Shown: positions 47,780-60,300 of the stretch, piece by piece
How positions within the stretch are numbered: the stretch's first letter is position 1
How the letters are laid out: every line of letters begins with the position of its first letter
Assembly (NCBI GenBank): GCA_012064385.1
Contig: QRDG01000136.1
Coordinates: forward strand, 489,266-553,265
DNA length: 64,000 bases
DNA from: Puccinellia tenuiflora
Taxonomy: Eukaryota > Streptophyta > Magnoliopsida > Poales > Poaceae
Direction of reading: 5' to 3'
Made by a program: the position numbers and the translations under genes
The notes under the pieces: generated by a model
Database searches by the model: none
The model's input: only the letters and a program-made list of their open reading frames with translations
Told to the model about the DNA's origin: nothing

Positions 47780-50594
47780 AAGAGCACCACGATAGAATAT
47801 ATCTCTCCTTCATTGTTGAAGCTCCAGTTTCCTATATATCTCTTTCTACCCACTCAAACACCCTTTCCTTCTAGAACTTGGTAAAGTTGACCTAAATCTA
47901 CACTTGACTTTGATTTTTCCCTTAATTGCATTGACGAACTTGTTACTCTTGGGTTCACTGAAACCCTCGACGGAAGTGGTCATCCCCGAAGCTTTGGGAG
48001 CTCGAGGACCTTGTTGGGAGCCTCCAATTAAGTTGTGCAGTTGTGCCACAACCTTGTTTGTAAAGGTTTGGTTGTCGCCTTCAAGGGCACTCCGCATTGG
48101 TGGAGGCGCAAAGGAGATTACAGTGTGCCATGATCAAATATAATTTGCCTTGCTTCAGAGATTTATTGATTTTCAGTTGTACGTTCTCCTTGGTACTTCT
48201 CCCATAGTTGCGGTCTACACATTGTAGTTACACATACACTCAATAGAACGATGCAAATTGATCAAATAACTCCAAATATAATCAAATCTTTCAGATGGAT
48301 AGAGTGTATGTGGAATAGATGTTATGTGGAGATTAGGGAATCTAAGGTTAGATGATTAGATGTAGAAGATGCCCAATCATCAATAAGGCTGATGATTGAT
48401 ATAGATATGCTATAAAGGTTAGATAGCAACGATATAGTTGAATATTGGCAACCATGTTATGAAACATGACACCAAAGGAAAAGAGTGATTATGTCTATAT
48501 TACAAAGTACAAGACAACGAGATTATGATTTGATGTAGGCTAGATATAGGTTGTGGCAAGGCATGAGTGTACGAACATAACCAAGTAGACGGGGTCTACA
48601 TGATCTAGGCTTTGGCTACATGAACTCCGGAAATTAAGGTTTTGGAATTATAAATAGATCTAAAATTCTCCGGTGTATATTAGATGCTCCGGTGTAGATG
48701 AGATGATCTATATTGTAGATCTAAGATTTGTATGGCTTATGGCTGACAAATGAAAGGAAATAGAAAAGAAGAGATATCTGATGTCGGATCTCCGGATGGA
48801 TCTGAAGTAGAGAACCTCTAAAATAAGATTATGACATATATGGGTCTGCGAGTTTGCCGAGATGAGTAGATCTTCAAATGTGTGTCTTCTTGTGCATCGA
48901 ATGACCTCAAAAATAGATCTAGATTAGAATGTAGATCCCTTACTCAAATCTAAGAACTCAAAACATGAAAGTTGTAGAGAAAGATCATATCCATCAACTT
49001 ACTAAAGAAATTTGGATTTAGAGCCACAAAGTTTTACTCCGTCTGATCTGAAATCTTACGACGAGAAATTTGTTGGGATGGAAAGAAGTCAACGATATGA
49101 ATAACTTTCGCAAAGAGTCTGAAACCCAATGAAGAAGTATAGAACCGTGATAGAAAAAGATTAAAAAGTAGAGCTGAAAATAGGTTTCAATTTTGGAGGA
49201 GGGCTAGGACTCTTGAGGTATTTATAGGGGTTTAGGTCGGTAGAGGGAGCTTATTGAAGTAGGTAACAAGGAAAAACAAACGTAACTGAAGAAAACATAA
49301 TCCAAATCTCTCTTGCGGAACCCGCCCCCGTGCCACTCGCGTGAGGCACCAAGAAATCCCCTCCTTTTTCTGTGCAGCCAGCCTCCGGCACCCCCCACTC
49401 TACCGGTGTCATCGGCGATGACCGTGATGGCGGTGGGCCTCCACCTCGAAGGTGGTGGAGGATTTATTCCGCGCGCCTAGAGCTCTGGCAAGCGTTAATG
49501 ACCGTGACACTCCTCTGTTGTTGTCTGCTACCGGCGGCAAGACTTTGCACCATGGTGGTGCTCCCCCAGCCCTATGCCTCTCCCCAATCTAGCTCCTGCT
49601 GGGGGGAAGGGCGCTCTATGCGGGGCAACTAGATCGAGTTGTTATGATCTCATGCGTCATCCTCTTCGTCCCTTCCGCCTTCCTATCCCTCTCATCTCCT
49701 GTTGTGGTGGCGCGGGCTGCCTCTCTGTCGTCCCCATCCTAGTGGTTCTTTGTGTGGTACTCGTGCATGGCATGGCGGGTCTGATGCAGCCTCGTGCTGC
49801 ACCGGATCTAGCTGCGGGTCACCCGCCCTATGGCATGCATGGTGCATGTTGTCGACTTGGCCTAGGTGGTGATCGCTGTATGGGGCCATTCGGTGGCCAG
49901 CGTGGTGCTTGGCGTCAGTGGCTTGGCCGGTGACTTCCTGGCCTGTTGCATGCGGCTGGCCAGTGATGTCCCTCTCTATGGTGGTTTGCAGTTGTATGCC
50001 TTCTCCCTCCCTATACATCGGTCCGCTGCAGCGTGCTTCTATAGAGGTTGACGTCCCTTGGTTTGCGGATGGCAGCCGTGGATGCGGCTCACTTCCTATG
50101 TGGGGGGCAACCGCGGATGGGGTTGGGCCCCAAGTCCTACTATCAGCCGCATTGGGCGTTGTTCCGTTAGCCGGAGTAATCTATGTTGTTGTAGTGAAAG
50201 CCATAGATGCGGCTTTATCCCATTCGGGAGTGCCATAGATTTGGCCGGGGTGGCTGCTCCTTGACTCCGTGCGAGTTGCCCATCTGTAGGTGCTGCCTCA
50301 TTTGGAATCTGATAAAGCCTAATGTGGTACCCTTGTGCGACCTCGGCTCGTATTGTTCTTCGGCATCACCGGTGGATGGCGCATCCTTAGCAATGATTGT
50401 GCCCTCGGCTACGTACACGGTTGTTCTCGCTGCGCGCGTGCTTCCGTGAAGCTATCCAAGTGTGTACTCGGCTCCGTGACGCCTTTTGAATTTGTCGGCG
50501 ACACGTCGCTGTTGTGTTGTGGTCTCGGTGCGTGTTTCCTTTCATGCTTGTTGGCGATATAATTGGCCTTTGGTTTGTGATCTCGGCGGTGCAC
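47780..50594. other. Repetitive intergenic DNA, no gene supported
   Basis: 47880-48130 resembles a Triticeae retrotransposon segment. 48290-49320 is AT-rich; near 49217-49230 the minus strand has CCCCTATAAATACC, a good TATA box followed by a leader-like stretch, perhaps a promoter of an LTR running leftward. 49370-50590 is GC-richer and gives overlapping frames in several phases without recognisable domains. The last part is the target into which the solo LTR at 50595 inserted. Confidence 0.4.
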
Positions 50595-52203
50595 TGATAC
50601 GTGTCAAACGTATCGACAATTTTTTATTGTTTCATGCTTGTTTTATATCAATGTACATATTTATACTATCATATTATATCATTTTAAGGCATTTTATTGG
50701 ACTAATCTATTGACAAGGTGCCCAGTGCCAGTTCCCTGTTTTCTGTTGTTTTGTATTTCAGAAAATAACTTAAGAAAATATCCTCGGAATTGGGAAAATT
50801 TACGGGAATTATTTTTACGCCAAGATGAAGACGGATTCCGGAGGGCGATCTCAGGGGTCCACCACTGGCCAGGGGCGGCCTGTGGCCACGGGTCTGGGCC
50901 CACACGCGGTTGGGACTCACCCCTGCGCCTGGGGCACCCCCTCGGCCCCCTCCGACGCTTATAAAATCACTTAAACCCTACAATCGTCGGAGCGGCCATT
51001 ATTTTCCATGGAACCTGTCCCGAAGCCACCGCCATCTCAAACCCTAATTCGGGAGGATTCTGAAGCTGATCCTGGCACCCTGCCGAAGTGGAGATCGATC
51101 CCGGAGGGCTCTTCATCGCCATGCCTTCCACCGAGATGATGTGTAAGTAGTTCCACCTTGGACTACGGGTGCATGGCAACAGCTAGATGGTAGTCTCTCT
51201 CCCTTGTGTCTCCATGTTTATGATCTTGTGAGCTGCCTAACATGATCAAGATCGACTATTGTAATGCTATATGATGTGTTTGCTGGGATCCGATGAATTG
51301 TGAAGTTATGTTCAGATTGTGCATGGTTCTTATATGTTAATTTATGTTCTTGCATGCTCTCCGATGTGCATAGTTACTTTGGCCAAGTCATCGATTGTAT
51401 CTCCAAGAGAGAGTATTTATGCTAGATGTTAGGTTCATGCCCCTTTTGTGCCTGCGCTTGAGTGACAAACATGTAAGGACAAGGGTGTGTTGTTGCTACT
51501 AGGGGTAAAATGGCGAGGTTTATGTCTTTATGATTATAAATGTTTCTTACATCATGTACTGTGTTTAATGCGATTATCCGTTGCTTGCAACTTAATACCG
51601 ATGGGTGACATGCTAGATAGGGATTCCTAGGTGGATTATTTAGACAAAGATGCAGTTGGATAACGGTCTTTGTTGTTTTGACGTGATGTCTATATGAATA
51701 TTACCATGAACTCTTTTTCATAGCTAGGTTAAGTTTGTGTCACAATTTTGTCAATTGCCTAGCTGTAATTTGTCTACCCGTCATATGAGTATTTTATCTT
51801 ATGGAGAGACACCACTAGTGAAACCATGGCCCCAGGTCCATCTTTTTCCATTGATCACAACACCGTTTAATTGCTTTTCACAATCACTTGCTCGCTGGTC
51901 CATTTCCATATTTCATTCTCTTCACCGTATGTTTTAACTGCTTTGTTTTCAGTAGACCGGGAAGATTAACAACCTTCCTGTCGTTGGGGGCAAAGTAATT
52001 GTTTGAGTGTGTGTAGGTCCGCATTCGACGACGATCAAGCACCATAGATCATTGTTGGATACCTCGCTGTTGATTTCAAAGTCCTACTAGTTCGATTAAA
52101 CCTTGGTTCTTTACTGAGAGAAATTTGCCACTCGCTGGAACCTACACCTTCGCTTGGGGTGAACACCAGTGACGGACATCGTGGTTCGTCCATTACGTCA
52201 TCA
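50595..52203 (+). mobile_element. Solo LTR, 1,609 bp, with perfect TGCAC target duplication
   Basis: It starts TGATACGTGTCAAACG, ends CATTACGTCATCA, and is flanked by TGCAC at 50590-50594 and 52204-52208. It is the same family and about the same length as the solo LTR at 1743-3339 but in the opposite orientation. No primer site or internal region adjoins. Removing it would rejoin the GC-rich flank sequence at 50590 and 52209. Confidence 0.9.
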
Positions 52204-52208
52204 TGCAC

Positions 52209-53470
52209 CCCCTTCGACTTTGTCTCGGGTGCTCATCGCCCTTTGACTACGCCTTCGGCAGCTGGTGAAGCAGCATGGACTCGGTTGTGCTTTGCCTTTC
52301 GGCCGCACCGACGACGTCGAAGTATCATGGATGGTCTCAGCTAACATGTGCTCTTGGAACCCTATTAGAGCTTTGTGTGTGTGTGTGTGTGTTGTGTGTT
52401 TAGGGATGCATGGGTGTTTTTTCTAATTATTTCTCTTCTCTTATACCCCATGTGCTCTGGTTCATTTGAACCTATCTTGTGGAGGTTAGAAAATATTTGG
52501 ATTCACTCCCCATTCCCCCTGTGACCATTCAAGAAAAAATGTAAGTTATGAGATTGAAGAAGCCAATGCTTGGTCAAGAACCAAGAACCTTGAGATTGAT
52601 GAAACAAATGCCCCATCAATGAGGAGGCTCGGATCATGATGGTTGACTTGACCATCTTGAACCCAACGCAGAGGGCTTGATTTATAAGAAGCAAAAAGTT
52701 CATGATGGATCGAGATGCGTAATCATCATTATTTTGCATTGCATTTGTGTGTTTTGCATGAACTAGGCCACACCACGTGGTGGAGCTCATGTGATTCTTC
52801 ATCTACGACGTGCCGAACTACTTATTTCAAATTTCAGAAGGATTTAATTGTATGTCTTAATGGAATTAACTGAATTAAAAATACTTGCACTCCATTTGCC
52901 ATTTATTTGCTAGGTTTTATCACTTTGATGAAAGAATCACACGAATGGTCACAAAGCAGACCAAATGGGTCACCCCGTTAGGTGCCATGTCATGTAAGTA
53001 AAGACATACAAGGGCAGGACGCCTGTCTACCGGGCACCAAAATAGACAGAAACGGGGACTGTCCATTTTATATCGATCCGCTGGAGTTGCCTTTATATTT
53101 TTGTTGATTATGTTTGCAAAAAGTAACTGCATGGAACACAATTTGCCCCGACCACACGCGAGCGTCCTGTGAGATCGCGAGGACACGTGTGAGGCATGGG
53201 GTGGGCCAGTCAGAATACCAAGCGAGCTTGCGATGCCCATAAAATAGGGCATCCCAAATAAAACAATTTTTCGTGGTTCGCTCAATGCACATTACCCCAT
53301 TATCCATTTTGAACCCATTAAGAGATACGATAGAGGTATAAATACAAAAAATCTATTCATAGGGCACCTCAATTTGGTGAATCTTTACAGCGTCTCGTGT
53401 GTCCTTAATAAGCAAATCTAGGGTCGAGATCCATATAGACCAATTCAATGCAGGTTGCCCATGTCTGAGA
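52209..53470. other. Intergenic with (GT)n tract and a small perfect hairpin
   Basis: A short (GT)n tract lies at about 52372-52398. At 53232-53253 the sequence GATGCCC-ATAAAATA-GGGCATC forms a 7-bp-stem hairpin. A 121-residue minus-strand frame (52920-53285) overlaps it, has no recognisable motif and is not called a gene. Confidence 0.4.
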
Positions 53471-53954
53471 CATTTTTCAAAAGATAAACTGTTGATGTCA
53501 TCCCTATTAAATGCGAAGTCCATAAATTTAAAATGTTTTGTATCTCAAACCGTTTATCCGATTTAGGATCCGTTTCACCTTTCGACAAGTCACGACGAGA
53601 TCTTCAAAACAAGACCCCATGTTGATATATTTCGGCGACTTTTTTAATTCAAAAATTACCTACCTATAAAACGTGAGTTATCTAGGCAGTAGTATGTAAG
53701 TTACCCACTCTATGAGTGGTCTGTGTGGAGACTCTCTTGCATGCATGCATGTATGCATGCGGAAAATGATAAAATAGCTGATGTCATCCCCATTAAATGT
53801 GAAATTCGAAAATTTAAAAGATTTTGTAGCTCAAACCATTTATCCGATTTAGGATCCGTTTTCACCGTTGAACTAGTCACGACGAGATCTTTGAAACTAG
53901 ATACATGTTGAAATGTTTCGATGACTTTCTCGGACCAGAAAGTTACTCACCTGT

Positions 53955-54293
53955 TGTGGTTTGTTGCACGAAAGTGCCATACGGGATGGCTTGAGTGGTG
54001 TGAGGCCAAAGGTGCGAACAACGGCGTCCATAGGCGGCATCGGATACGAGCACGGAGACACCAAGACGTACCCAGGTTCGGAGCACTCGATGAGGTAAAA
54101 CCCGTAGTCCTACAAGGAACTCGTATGCACTGGGATCAGTTTCATATCACTGGGATCGAGACTTACCCAGATTGCTCCTAGACGTACGTCTCGATCCCAG
54201 TGCCTACAAAATTGATCCTAGTGCATACACAACACCAACATAACTCGTATGTACTTGGATCAGTTTCGTATCCACTGGGACACCACCTGTACA
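53955..54293. mobile_element. 339-bp TG...CA insertion with CCTGT target duplication
   Basis: It begins TGTGGTTTGTTGCACG and ends CCACCTGTACA, flanked by perfect CCTGT copies at 53950-53954 and 54294-54298. Without it the host repeat reads CTCACCTGTAAAACGTGAG, as in the neighbouring unit at 53655-53675. TG...CA ends, a 5-bp duplication and the ACGTACCCAGGTTCGGAGCA block fit a small solo LTR or TRIM-like element. Confidence 0.75.
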
Positions 54294-54599
54294 CCTGTAA
54301 AACGTGAGTTTTCCAGCCTATAGTATGCAAGTTACCCACACTATGAGCAGTATGTGTGGGGACTCTCTTGCATGCATGCGGAAAAAGACAAAATTATTGA
54401 CAACATCCATACTAAATGCGAAATCCAAAAATTTAAAATGTTTTATAGCTTAAACCATTTATCTGATTTAGTGTGTGTTTTCACTGTTGAACTAGTCCCA
54501 AAGAGATATCTGAAAATAGATCCTATGTTGATATCTTTTGATGAATTTTTTTGGATCCGGAAGTTACTCAACCCATAACACGTAAGTTACCAAGTTGAG

Positions 54600-55330
54600 T
54601 GTGTAAGTTACCCACCCCTAGAAACGATTAGTTTCTATTTGAGACTAAATTGCACTTTTGGTTGTTCTTTTTTATTTTTCAACTAAGTAACAACCTAGTT
54701 TTATAAATGAGTTACCCACTATGGGATGGTAATTTTATCATGGACTATTTTTAGGCTATTTATTACCGTTCTATCGATACGTAGTTACCCTGTCCTCTAG
54801 ATAATAGTTACCAACCAAATATTTATGAAGTTACCCACTTGTTCAGTGTATAGTAATCATATGCTTAGGGTATAATTATCGTCATGAAATCAATATATTC
54901 ACTATACCCACAGTTTATGAAGTTATCCAGGTGTTCAAGGTATAGTTACCAACCCATTATATATAGAGTTAACCAGATGTTTAGATATACTTATGACCGT
55001 GAAATCAATTTAGTTACCAACCTAATTATGTAACCCACCTATTAGATATAGAGTTACTCATCTAGCCATATTATAGTTGCCAAGACAACACCGATTGAGT
55101 TATCATGCTTTCTAGATTTGTAGTTACCAACCTAGTGATTATGTAGTTGCCCTCATCTCTAGGTAATAGTTATCACCATATAGAGTTACCCGTATGTTTA
55201 GACTATAGTTACCAACACAACATCGATGAAGTTACCCTCTATCCAGATTGTACTTACCAACTCATTATTATAGAGGGAACTACCTTTTTACCCTCTATCC
55301 TGAATAACTCGCATTTTACTGATGGGTAAC
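54600..55330. repeat. GTTACC-rich low-complexity core
   Basis: The motif AGTTACC, or GTTAACC/GTTATCC variants, recurs roughly every 20-40 bp. It is often paired with ATAGTTACCAACC or GAAGTTACCCAC, and has no fixed period. It has no coding potential and sits inside the composite repeat 53478-55520. Confidence 0.7.
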
Positions 55331-55520
55331 TTTTATGTTAGAAAAAAGTCGTCGGAACATATACATATGTTATTTAGTTTTAAAGATCATCTCACAACTA
55401 GTCCACGGTAAAAACTGATTCTAAATCGAATAAACGGTTTAATTTAAATTTTTAAATTTTGCATTAAATGCTAATGACATCAGCAGTTTTATCTTTTATT
55501 GCATGTAGGAGCGATCGACA

Positions 55521-56314
55521 ATCACACAGAAAAAAGTGGTTGGTGATTAATACTAAATTTGGCCTAATTAGTGCTACACCTACGGACAAGGATTACGGAC
55601 TAACATTGCGGGATTAGTTGAGTTGGTCAGGAGGTGGGGCCTAGGAGAACTTCAGGGGGGCGTGGGGAATGTAGGGACTAATTAGGAGCTGCCAAGGATT
55701 ACAGACTAATATTGTAGCCAATCTGCCCATAGGTTTAGTATTCCGATTTTATAATTATGGCAAATATGGAACACCCTATACCTAGTCTCGTCCTAGAAAA
55801 ATCATTATCCAATTTGTTTCATCTTGTTTATACAGTACTGACTGCATCTCCAATGGATGACTTGAAGCCATACTGACACTAGCAAGCAATCTATCATCGT
55901 TTACCGTATTTGGTATTTCCTGTCCGCAACTTAAAAAACTACAGTTTTGGCCAATATTTCTTAATTTTAGACCGTTAGTTTCTGAAAGAAAAGAAACGAT
56001 GGAAATACGTTGCAGCTGAAGTCTCAAATGAAGCTCAACAGAGAGAAACCAACTTGTGCAGTAGGTCATGAATCAAATTCAAAGCTCTGCTGTCAAGACA
56101 CGTGAGTGTGACCCGGTTCGCAATAAAACACTACCACGATAAAGGTTCAAGAACACCAAGCAGCGATGGAACACCGACGAGTTAAACGGGCACCACAACA
56201 CCAACAAACACGTCTCAGAAGGGTTCACTCGAACCAACTCAGTCAAATAAACACCCAAACTAGAGCAGAGTACATGGACACGCTGGGAGATGCAGCAGCA
56301 TCAGCACCAATCTG
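55521..56314. other. Downstream flank of the SR gene
   Basis: Includes the 3'UTR of the minus-strand SR gene immediately left of its stop at 56315. The poly(A) position was not determined. No other feature was recognised. The 95-residue minus-strand frame at 55782-56069 has no motif. Confidence 0.4.
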
Positions 56315-59131
56315 TCAGTCGCTGCGGGCAGGAGAAGCGTCAGGGGACCTTGAGCGTGACCCCACAGGTGATTCTGAGGAATGCCTGGGCGACCTGCGGC
56401 GTGGAGGTGATCCGTCACTGTCCGGTGGCGGCGACCTCCTGTGAACATGAAAACCAATGTCAAGAGCTTCTCACTATATAACAGAACAATTTGGCATGCA
56501 AAAACAGGCTGTTAGAGATAAAGGCAGATCTAGCACTTCACGATCCGATTTCCTAAGATGGAATTTTTAAATGACAAACTCATGCTTTTGCTGAACAGTA
56601 TGCAACAGGAATACAAAACAAGAATTTCACATGCCGGCAACTACTTCTCGAGCTCATACAGCAAATAAGGCAGAGGTACGTAGTAGAAGCATAGCCTATC
56701 TATTCTTTCGCAACACCAGAAGTTGTGCTGAAAATTAGCTATGGAGCTTATAATAAAGCAATGAAGACAGAGTGATAGTAGATTTCAAACACTAGGAAGT
56801 CTACAATATATAATTCTTCAACAGCAACACGACAACTTACTTTCCATCATGCTGGCCACCACATCTACCAGCAGGTGAATGGGATCTCTGCTTTTCGTCT
56901 TCACGCCCTTTTGGCTGACGCCTGGGAGATTGTGTGTGATGAGATCTTGGTGGAGAAGCGGAGTAGTCATCTCGCCGTCTTTGAGGAGAGTACGACCTTA
57001 TAAAATGTTTAACAGAGATAAAGGGCTTTTGAGAGAATGTCACGTGATAAGTAAAACAAAACAACCTAATATTGTCCTACCTTGACCGAGGACGGCCACG
57101 ATAGCGAGGAGAGTAGGAGCGTGAACGGGAACGAGACCTCCCTGAAAGTCAAGAGGCTTATAAATACTTTGGAACCTGGTATTCCAACTACAAGAATTTG
57201 CAACAGATTTGAATGTTTAGAACACACTAACTGCAGATTTCAGCCTTCTGAAATTTGAAATAAGCAGTTTGGCACATCGTAAATAAAAACTACTCCCTCC
57301 GTTCCGAAATATAAGATGTTTTAGGATTTGTCCACATTCACATGTCTATATGTATTTAGACATGTTTTAGTGCAACTGCAAGGTCTAAATTGGGATAAAC
57401 AACCTAGTAGAAAGCAAAACTGAAGCTTTCAGAATTCTAGATAGCATTTCGGAACACAGAGATCCGGAAATCATAAATTATTAGTGATGTAAGAAAGTAC
57501 CAGAACGATAATGACGCCTTCCATGTTCACCAGAATACCCCCTGCAGAGCAACACAACCAGAGTCATTTCAAATGAGAATATAACAGAAAAGACAAGGGA
57601 AGAACTTCGCAAGAAGCATGGAATAACATACCTGACTCTAGCTCTATTACGCATATCATCTGGCCTTTTCCGTGTCTCAGCAGCAACAACAACAGTGATC
57701 TCTCGGCCAAAAATTACTTGGCGATTCATGTGATATTGGGCCTCAGCGGCATCATAAGGGTCAACAAACTCCACAAATGCAAAGCCTCGGGGCTGCCTGT
57801 GTATGTCGATTTCATTAGAGTATTAGACAAAGTAGGACACAGGAAATTAATGAGACAACAAACATATAAGACGGCATGAAGTATTCATAAAGAGTGTGTG
57901 TGCCTCTCGTGTTACCATCACAGTTCAAAATGCAGTGTACCCTCTATGATTCTTGATGAAGCACAGTCAAGAACTTACAAACATTTCCATCAAAAGGAAG
58001 CAATTGTTGGAAAACTCAGTTATATGTCCAGGACCTAGTACCCAAGTTTCTTGTACGAATTTCTTGTATAATGACTAAGTACGGTGACCCTCATAAAGAG
58101 CATCTTCATAAAACCATTTGCTTCAAGTTCTTCACTGTTTGAAAAGTCTCAAAAGTATTTGAAAACAACTTCGCTTCATTTTATCTTCTCATGGACCACC
58201 CAGTACAACTCTCTTATCTTCTCTTCGTGAAATTAATTTTCTCACTCAATCAAATCTTGTCTTCATAGAAGAACTTCATTCGGACAAGACTCTATCTTGC
58301 CAAGCAAATCAATTGTTAGGAATATTTAAAAAGGCTTCAGCATATCAAGGTCTTGTATTTAAGTCAAACAATACAACCCTGGGAATATTCAGAAGAAGAA
58401 ACTCTCATGGTGCAAGGATGAATGAGCAAGAGAAGTTGACGTAAGAATTTCCAAATTGGTTCATAGCAAGTTCTGGTGACATGAATTAATTCAGTGATGT
58501 ACACTCAGCAGACTATAAATGATTAGAGCATTTTCATGGAGCCTAAATTTTAATGCACAAAAGTGGTTGGAAGAGACAAGCATCACACCAAAGCTGAAAG
58601 AGGTTTGCAAGTTTTCTTCATAAAATAAAGGTTGGAATTCAACAGGTAAGCTAAGGGGAACTACTAAGCTTATGAATTAACAACAATGAATAATGTTAAA
58701 AAATTCTATATTCCCTATAATCATAGGAAAAGAAGGCCAAATTTGTTTTCGCATTGCAAAAAAAAAACTGTGAATATGTCAAACCTACTTGGAGTAATAA
58801 TCCTTCGGCAGGTACACATCCCGAACAGGACCAAACCTCTCAAAAGGAACTCGAAGATCATCTGGCCTGCAACAGTTAAGAGAACAAAAGTGAAGCCAAT
58901 GCCTTGCGAAGTGAAATATTTATCTTCGTATAAAAAAGCAACTCACTGTAATGGGAAACCAGTATACATGTCACAGTTTATCTACCTGCAGCTTAATGGG
59001 ATGTTGCGGACCAGGAGGCTTCCTGAACTCTGCTCCCTCCGTCCTCCATATCCTCTCCTAGGGGGGCTTCTTCCTCTGTCACCATATCCCCTCCTTGGCG
59101 GACTACGATACGGGGGACTGTACCTCCTCAT
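56315..59131 (-). CDS. SCL30: Serine/arginine-rich splicing factor, SC35-like (SCL30 group)
   Basis: Coding exons on the minus strand: 59131-58986, 58866-58789, 57796-57632, 57541-57501, 57141-57081, 56996-56841 and 56438-56315, giving 256 residues with all introns GT-AG. The short N-terminal extension typical of plant SCL proteins (MRRYSPPYRSPPRRGYG, then a second SPPRRGYGG) precedes one RRM. RNP2 is LLVRNI and RNP1 is RGFAFVEF. The C-terminal RS region has RSRSRSYSP, SPRRQPKG and, in the last exon, GSPPRRRSPRHSS and SRSRSP. Family members bind exonic enhancers in the nucleus and recruit U1/U2AF. The exon 7 donor AA|GTAAGT overlaps a TAA, so retaining the last intron would stop the protein after about 216 residues. 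The stretch CGGQHDGK before that donor looks diverged from rice relatives as I remember them. A 5'UTR exon lies at about 60260-60191. Confidence 0.93.
57293..57385. mobile_element. Truncated Stowaway-type MITE in an intron of the SR gene
   Basis: The left end CTCCCTCCGTTCCGAAATAT follows TA at 57291-57292 and continues with TAAGATGTTTTAGGATTTGT. The matching right end is missing after about 57385. It lies in the intron between exons 57541-57501 and 57141-57081. Confidence 0.75.
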
Positions 59132-59138
59132 TGTTTTG

Positions 59139-60300
59139 CCTGTAAACACATACAAACACATTACATTTTAGGGCCTCTCTGATCTGACGATTACAAAAAC
59201 ACTGAAATCGGAAATAAACATAGGAATTGGATGCCATGGCATGTCAAGGCATACATGAATTAAAAACAAGGGAATGGGTAACATAAGTTGTTTGGCTGCA
59301 CGATAGGGAAAAAATGCATGAAGATTTGGTGTCTGACATAGTTCATAGTTGTCATGGAGACAAAGCAGAATTTTCAGGGTGCTGGCTGATGAGCTAAGAA
59401 AACATTGCACAGCAGATTTACTCTGCCAGCTCATGTCTGAAGCCCAACAGTGGGACAATAACTAGGCTAGCTGAACCCCATTTATAAGTCATAAGATATC
59501 ATCCTAGTACAAAAATAGTGATCTAGAATCAAGAGAACAAAACAATCTGTGGATAAGTTCTCTTAAGAAAAGAATAGCCGATCAAAAACTCCTAGCACAA
59601 GTTTCTCATATACTTTAAATATTATAACCAAACCACAGAGCTTGTACAGATGATGCTGTACCTTACCATCTCTTTTCAAAATTTCAGCAGTGATTCCTAT
59701 TCTTAAACAGTGGTTACCTCTGAATCATGTGTACCAATATACTAACAACACAACATAAACCGAACCACTGACGCGAGTTGATTGAAGCAATTTAAACCTA
59801 GGAGAACTTACACCCAGCGCACAAACCACTGACGCGAGTTGATCGAAGCAATTGCCCTTACAGCCGAGACACTACGGCGCCGAGCAACCTACTGGCACAT
59901 CTAAGTACGGTCGGTTCAGCGTGATAACTCCGGAGCAGACAATACTAGAGATTTCAAGCGGGAAAAATTCAGGACACGAAAGTGAAGATGCGCTCCATAT
60001 TAAGGGTTCGTCCTCGGCGGCGCGACCGTCAAAGGAACCCGCAATACCCACACCCAGCGGATCTAAGCCCACGCCGCAGACCTAGGGTTTCCGGCGAGAC
60101 ACCAGTAGACCACGCAAGTACACATTGGAGCACGCTCGCAAGCATGCGGATAGAGAGGGACGACGGAGAAGGGAGATTGTGTTTACGTACCGGGATGAAT
60201 TCGGTGATCGCCGGGGAGGTTCCGCCGCCGACGCCGCGATGGTTCGAAGGGAAAGAGAGAGGAGATAGGTGGACGTCGGAGAGGAGGCGCTATATAGATG
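59139..60300 (-). promoter_or_regulatory. Promoter, 5'UTR exon and 5'UTR intron of the SR gene
   Basis: A TATATA motif at 60291-60296 sits about 100 bp upstream of a donor (CCCG|GTACGTAAAC, at 60190). The acceptor TTTACAG|GCAAAACA at 59140 is 8 nt before the start codon. The implied leader has a short noncoding first exon (about 60260-60191) and a 1,051-bp 5'UTR intron, an arrangement common in plant SR genes. The intron contains a short duplication (CCACTGACGCGAGTTGAT at 59766 and 59826). The transcription start is inferred from the TATA position. Confidence 0.6.

Larger units (their letters stand above)
53478..55520. repeat. Composite repeat: three direct units, a GTTACC-rich core and an inverted end
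   Basis: A unit of about 285 bp contains GATGTCATCCC, TTTAAAATGTTTTGTA, TCAAACCGTTTATCCGATTT and a GCATGCATGC block. It appears at about 53478-53760, 53761-54370 (interrupted by a 339-bp insertion) and 54371-54600. An inverted copy of the same block closes the array at about 55380-55520 (AATAAACGGTTTAATTT, TAATGACATCAGCAG). Between them lie roughly 700 bp full of GTTACC/GGTAAC motifs. The arrangement suggests a non-autonomous transposon with long, partly duplicated ends; family unassigned. Confidence 0.65.

Noticed and set aside
49372..50562. Several GC-rich plus-strand open frames up to 119 codons
   Set aside because: They overlap in different phases, have no domain or splice logic, and read like the stop-poor frames of GC-rich repeat DNA.
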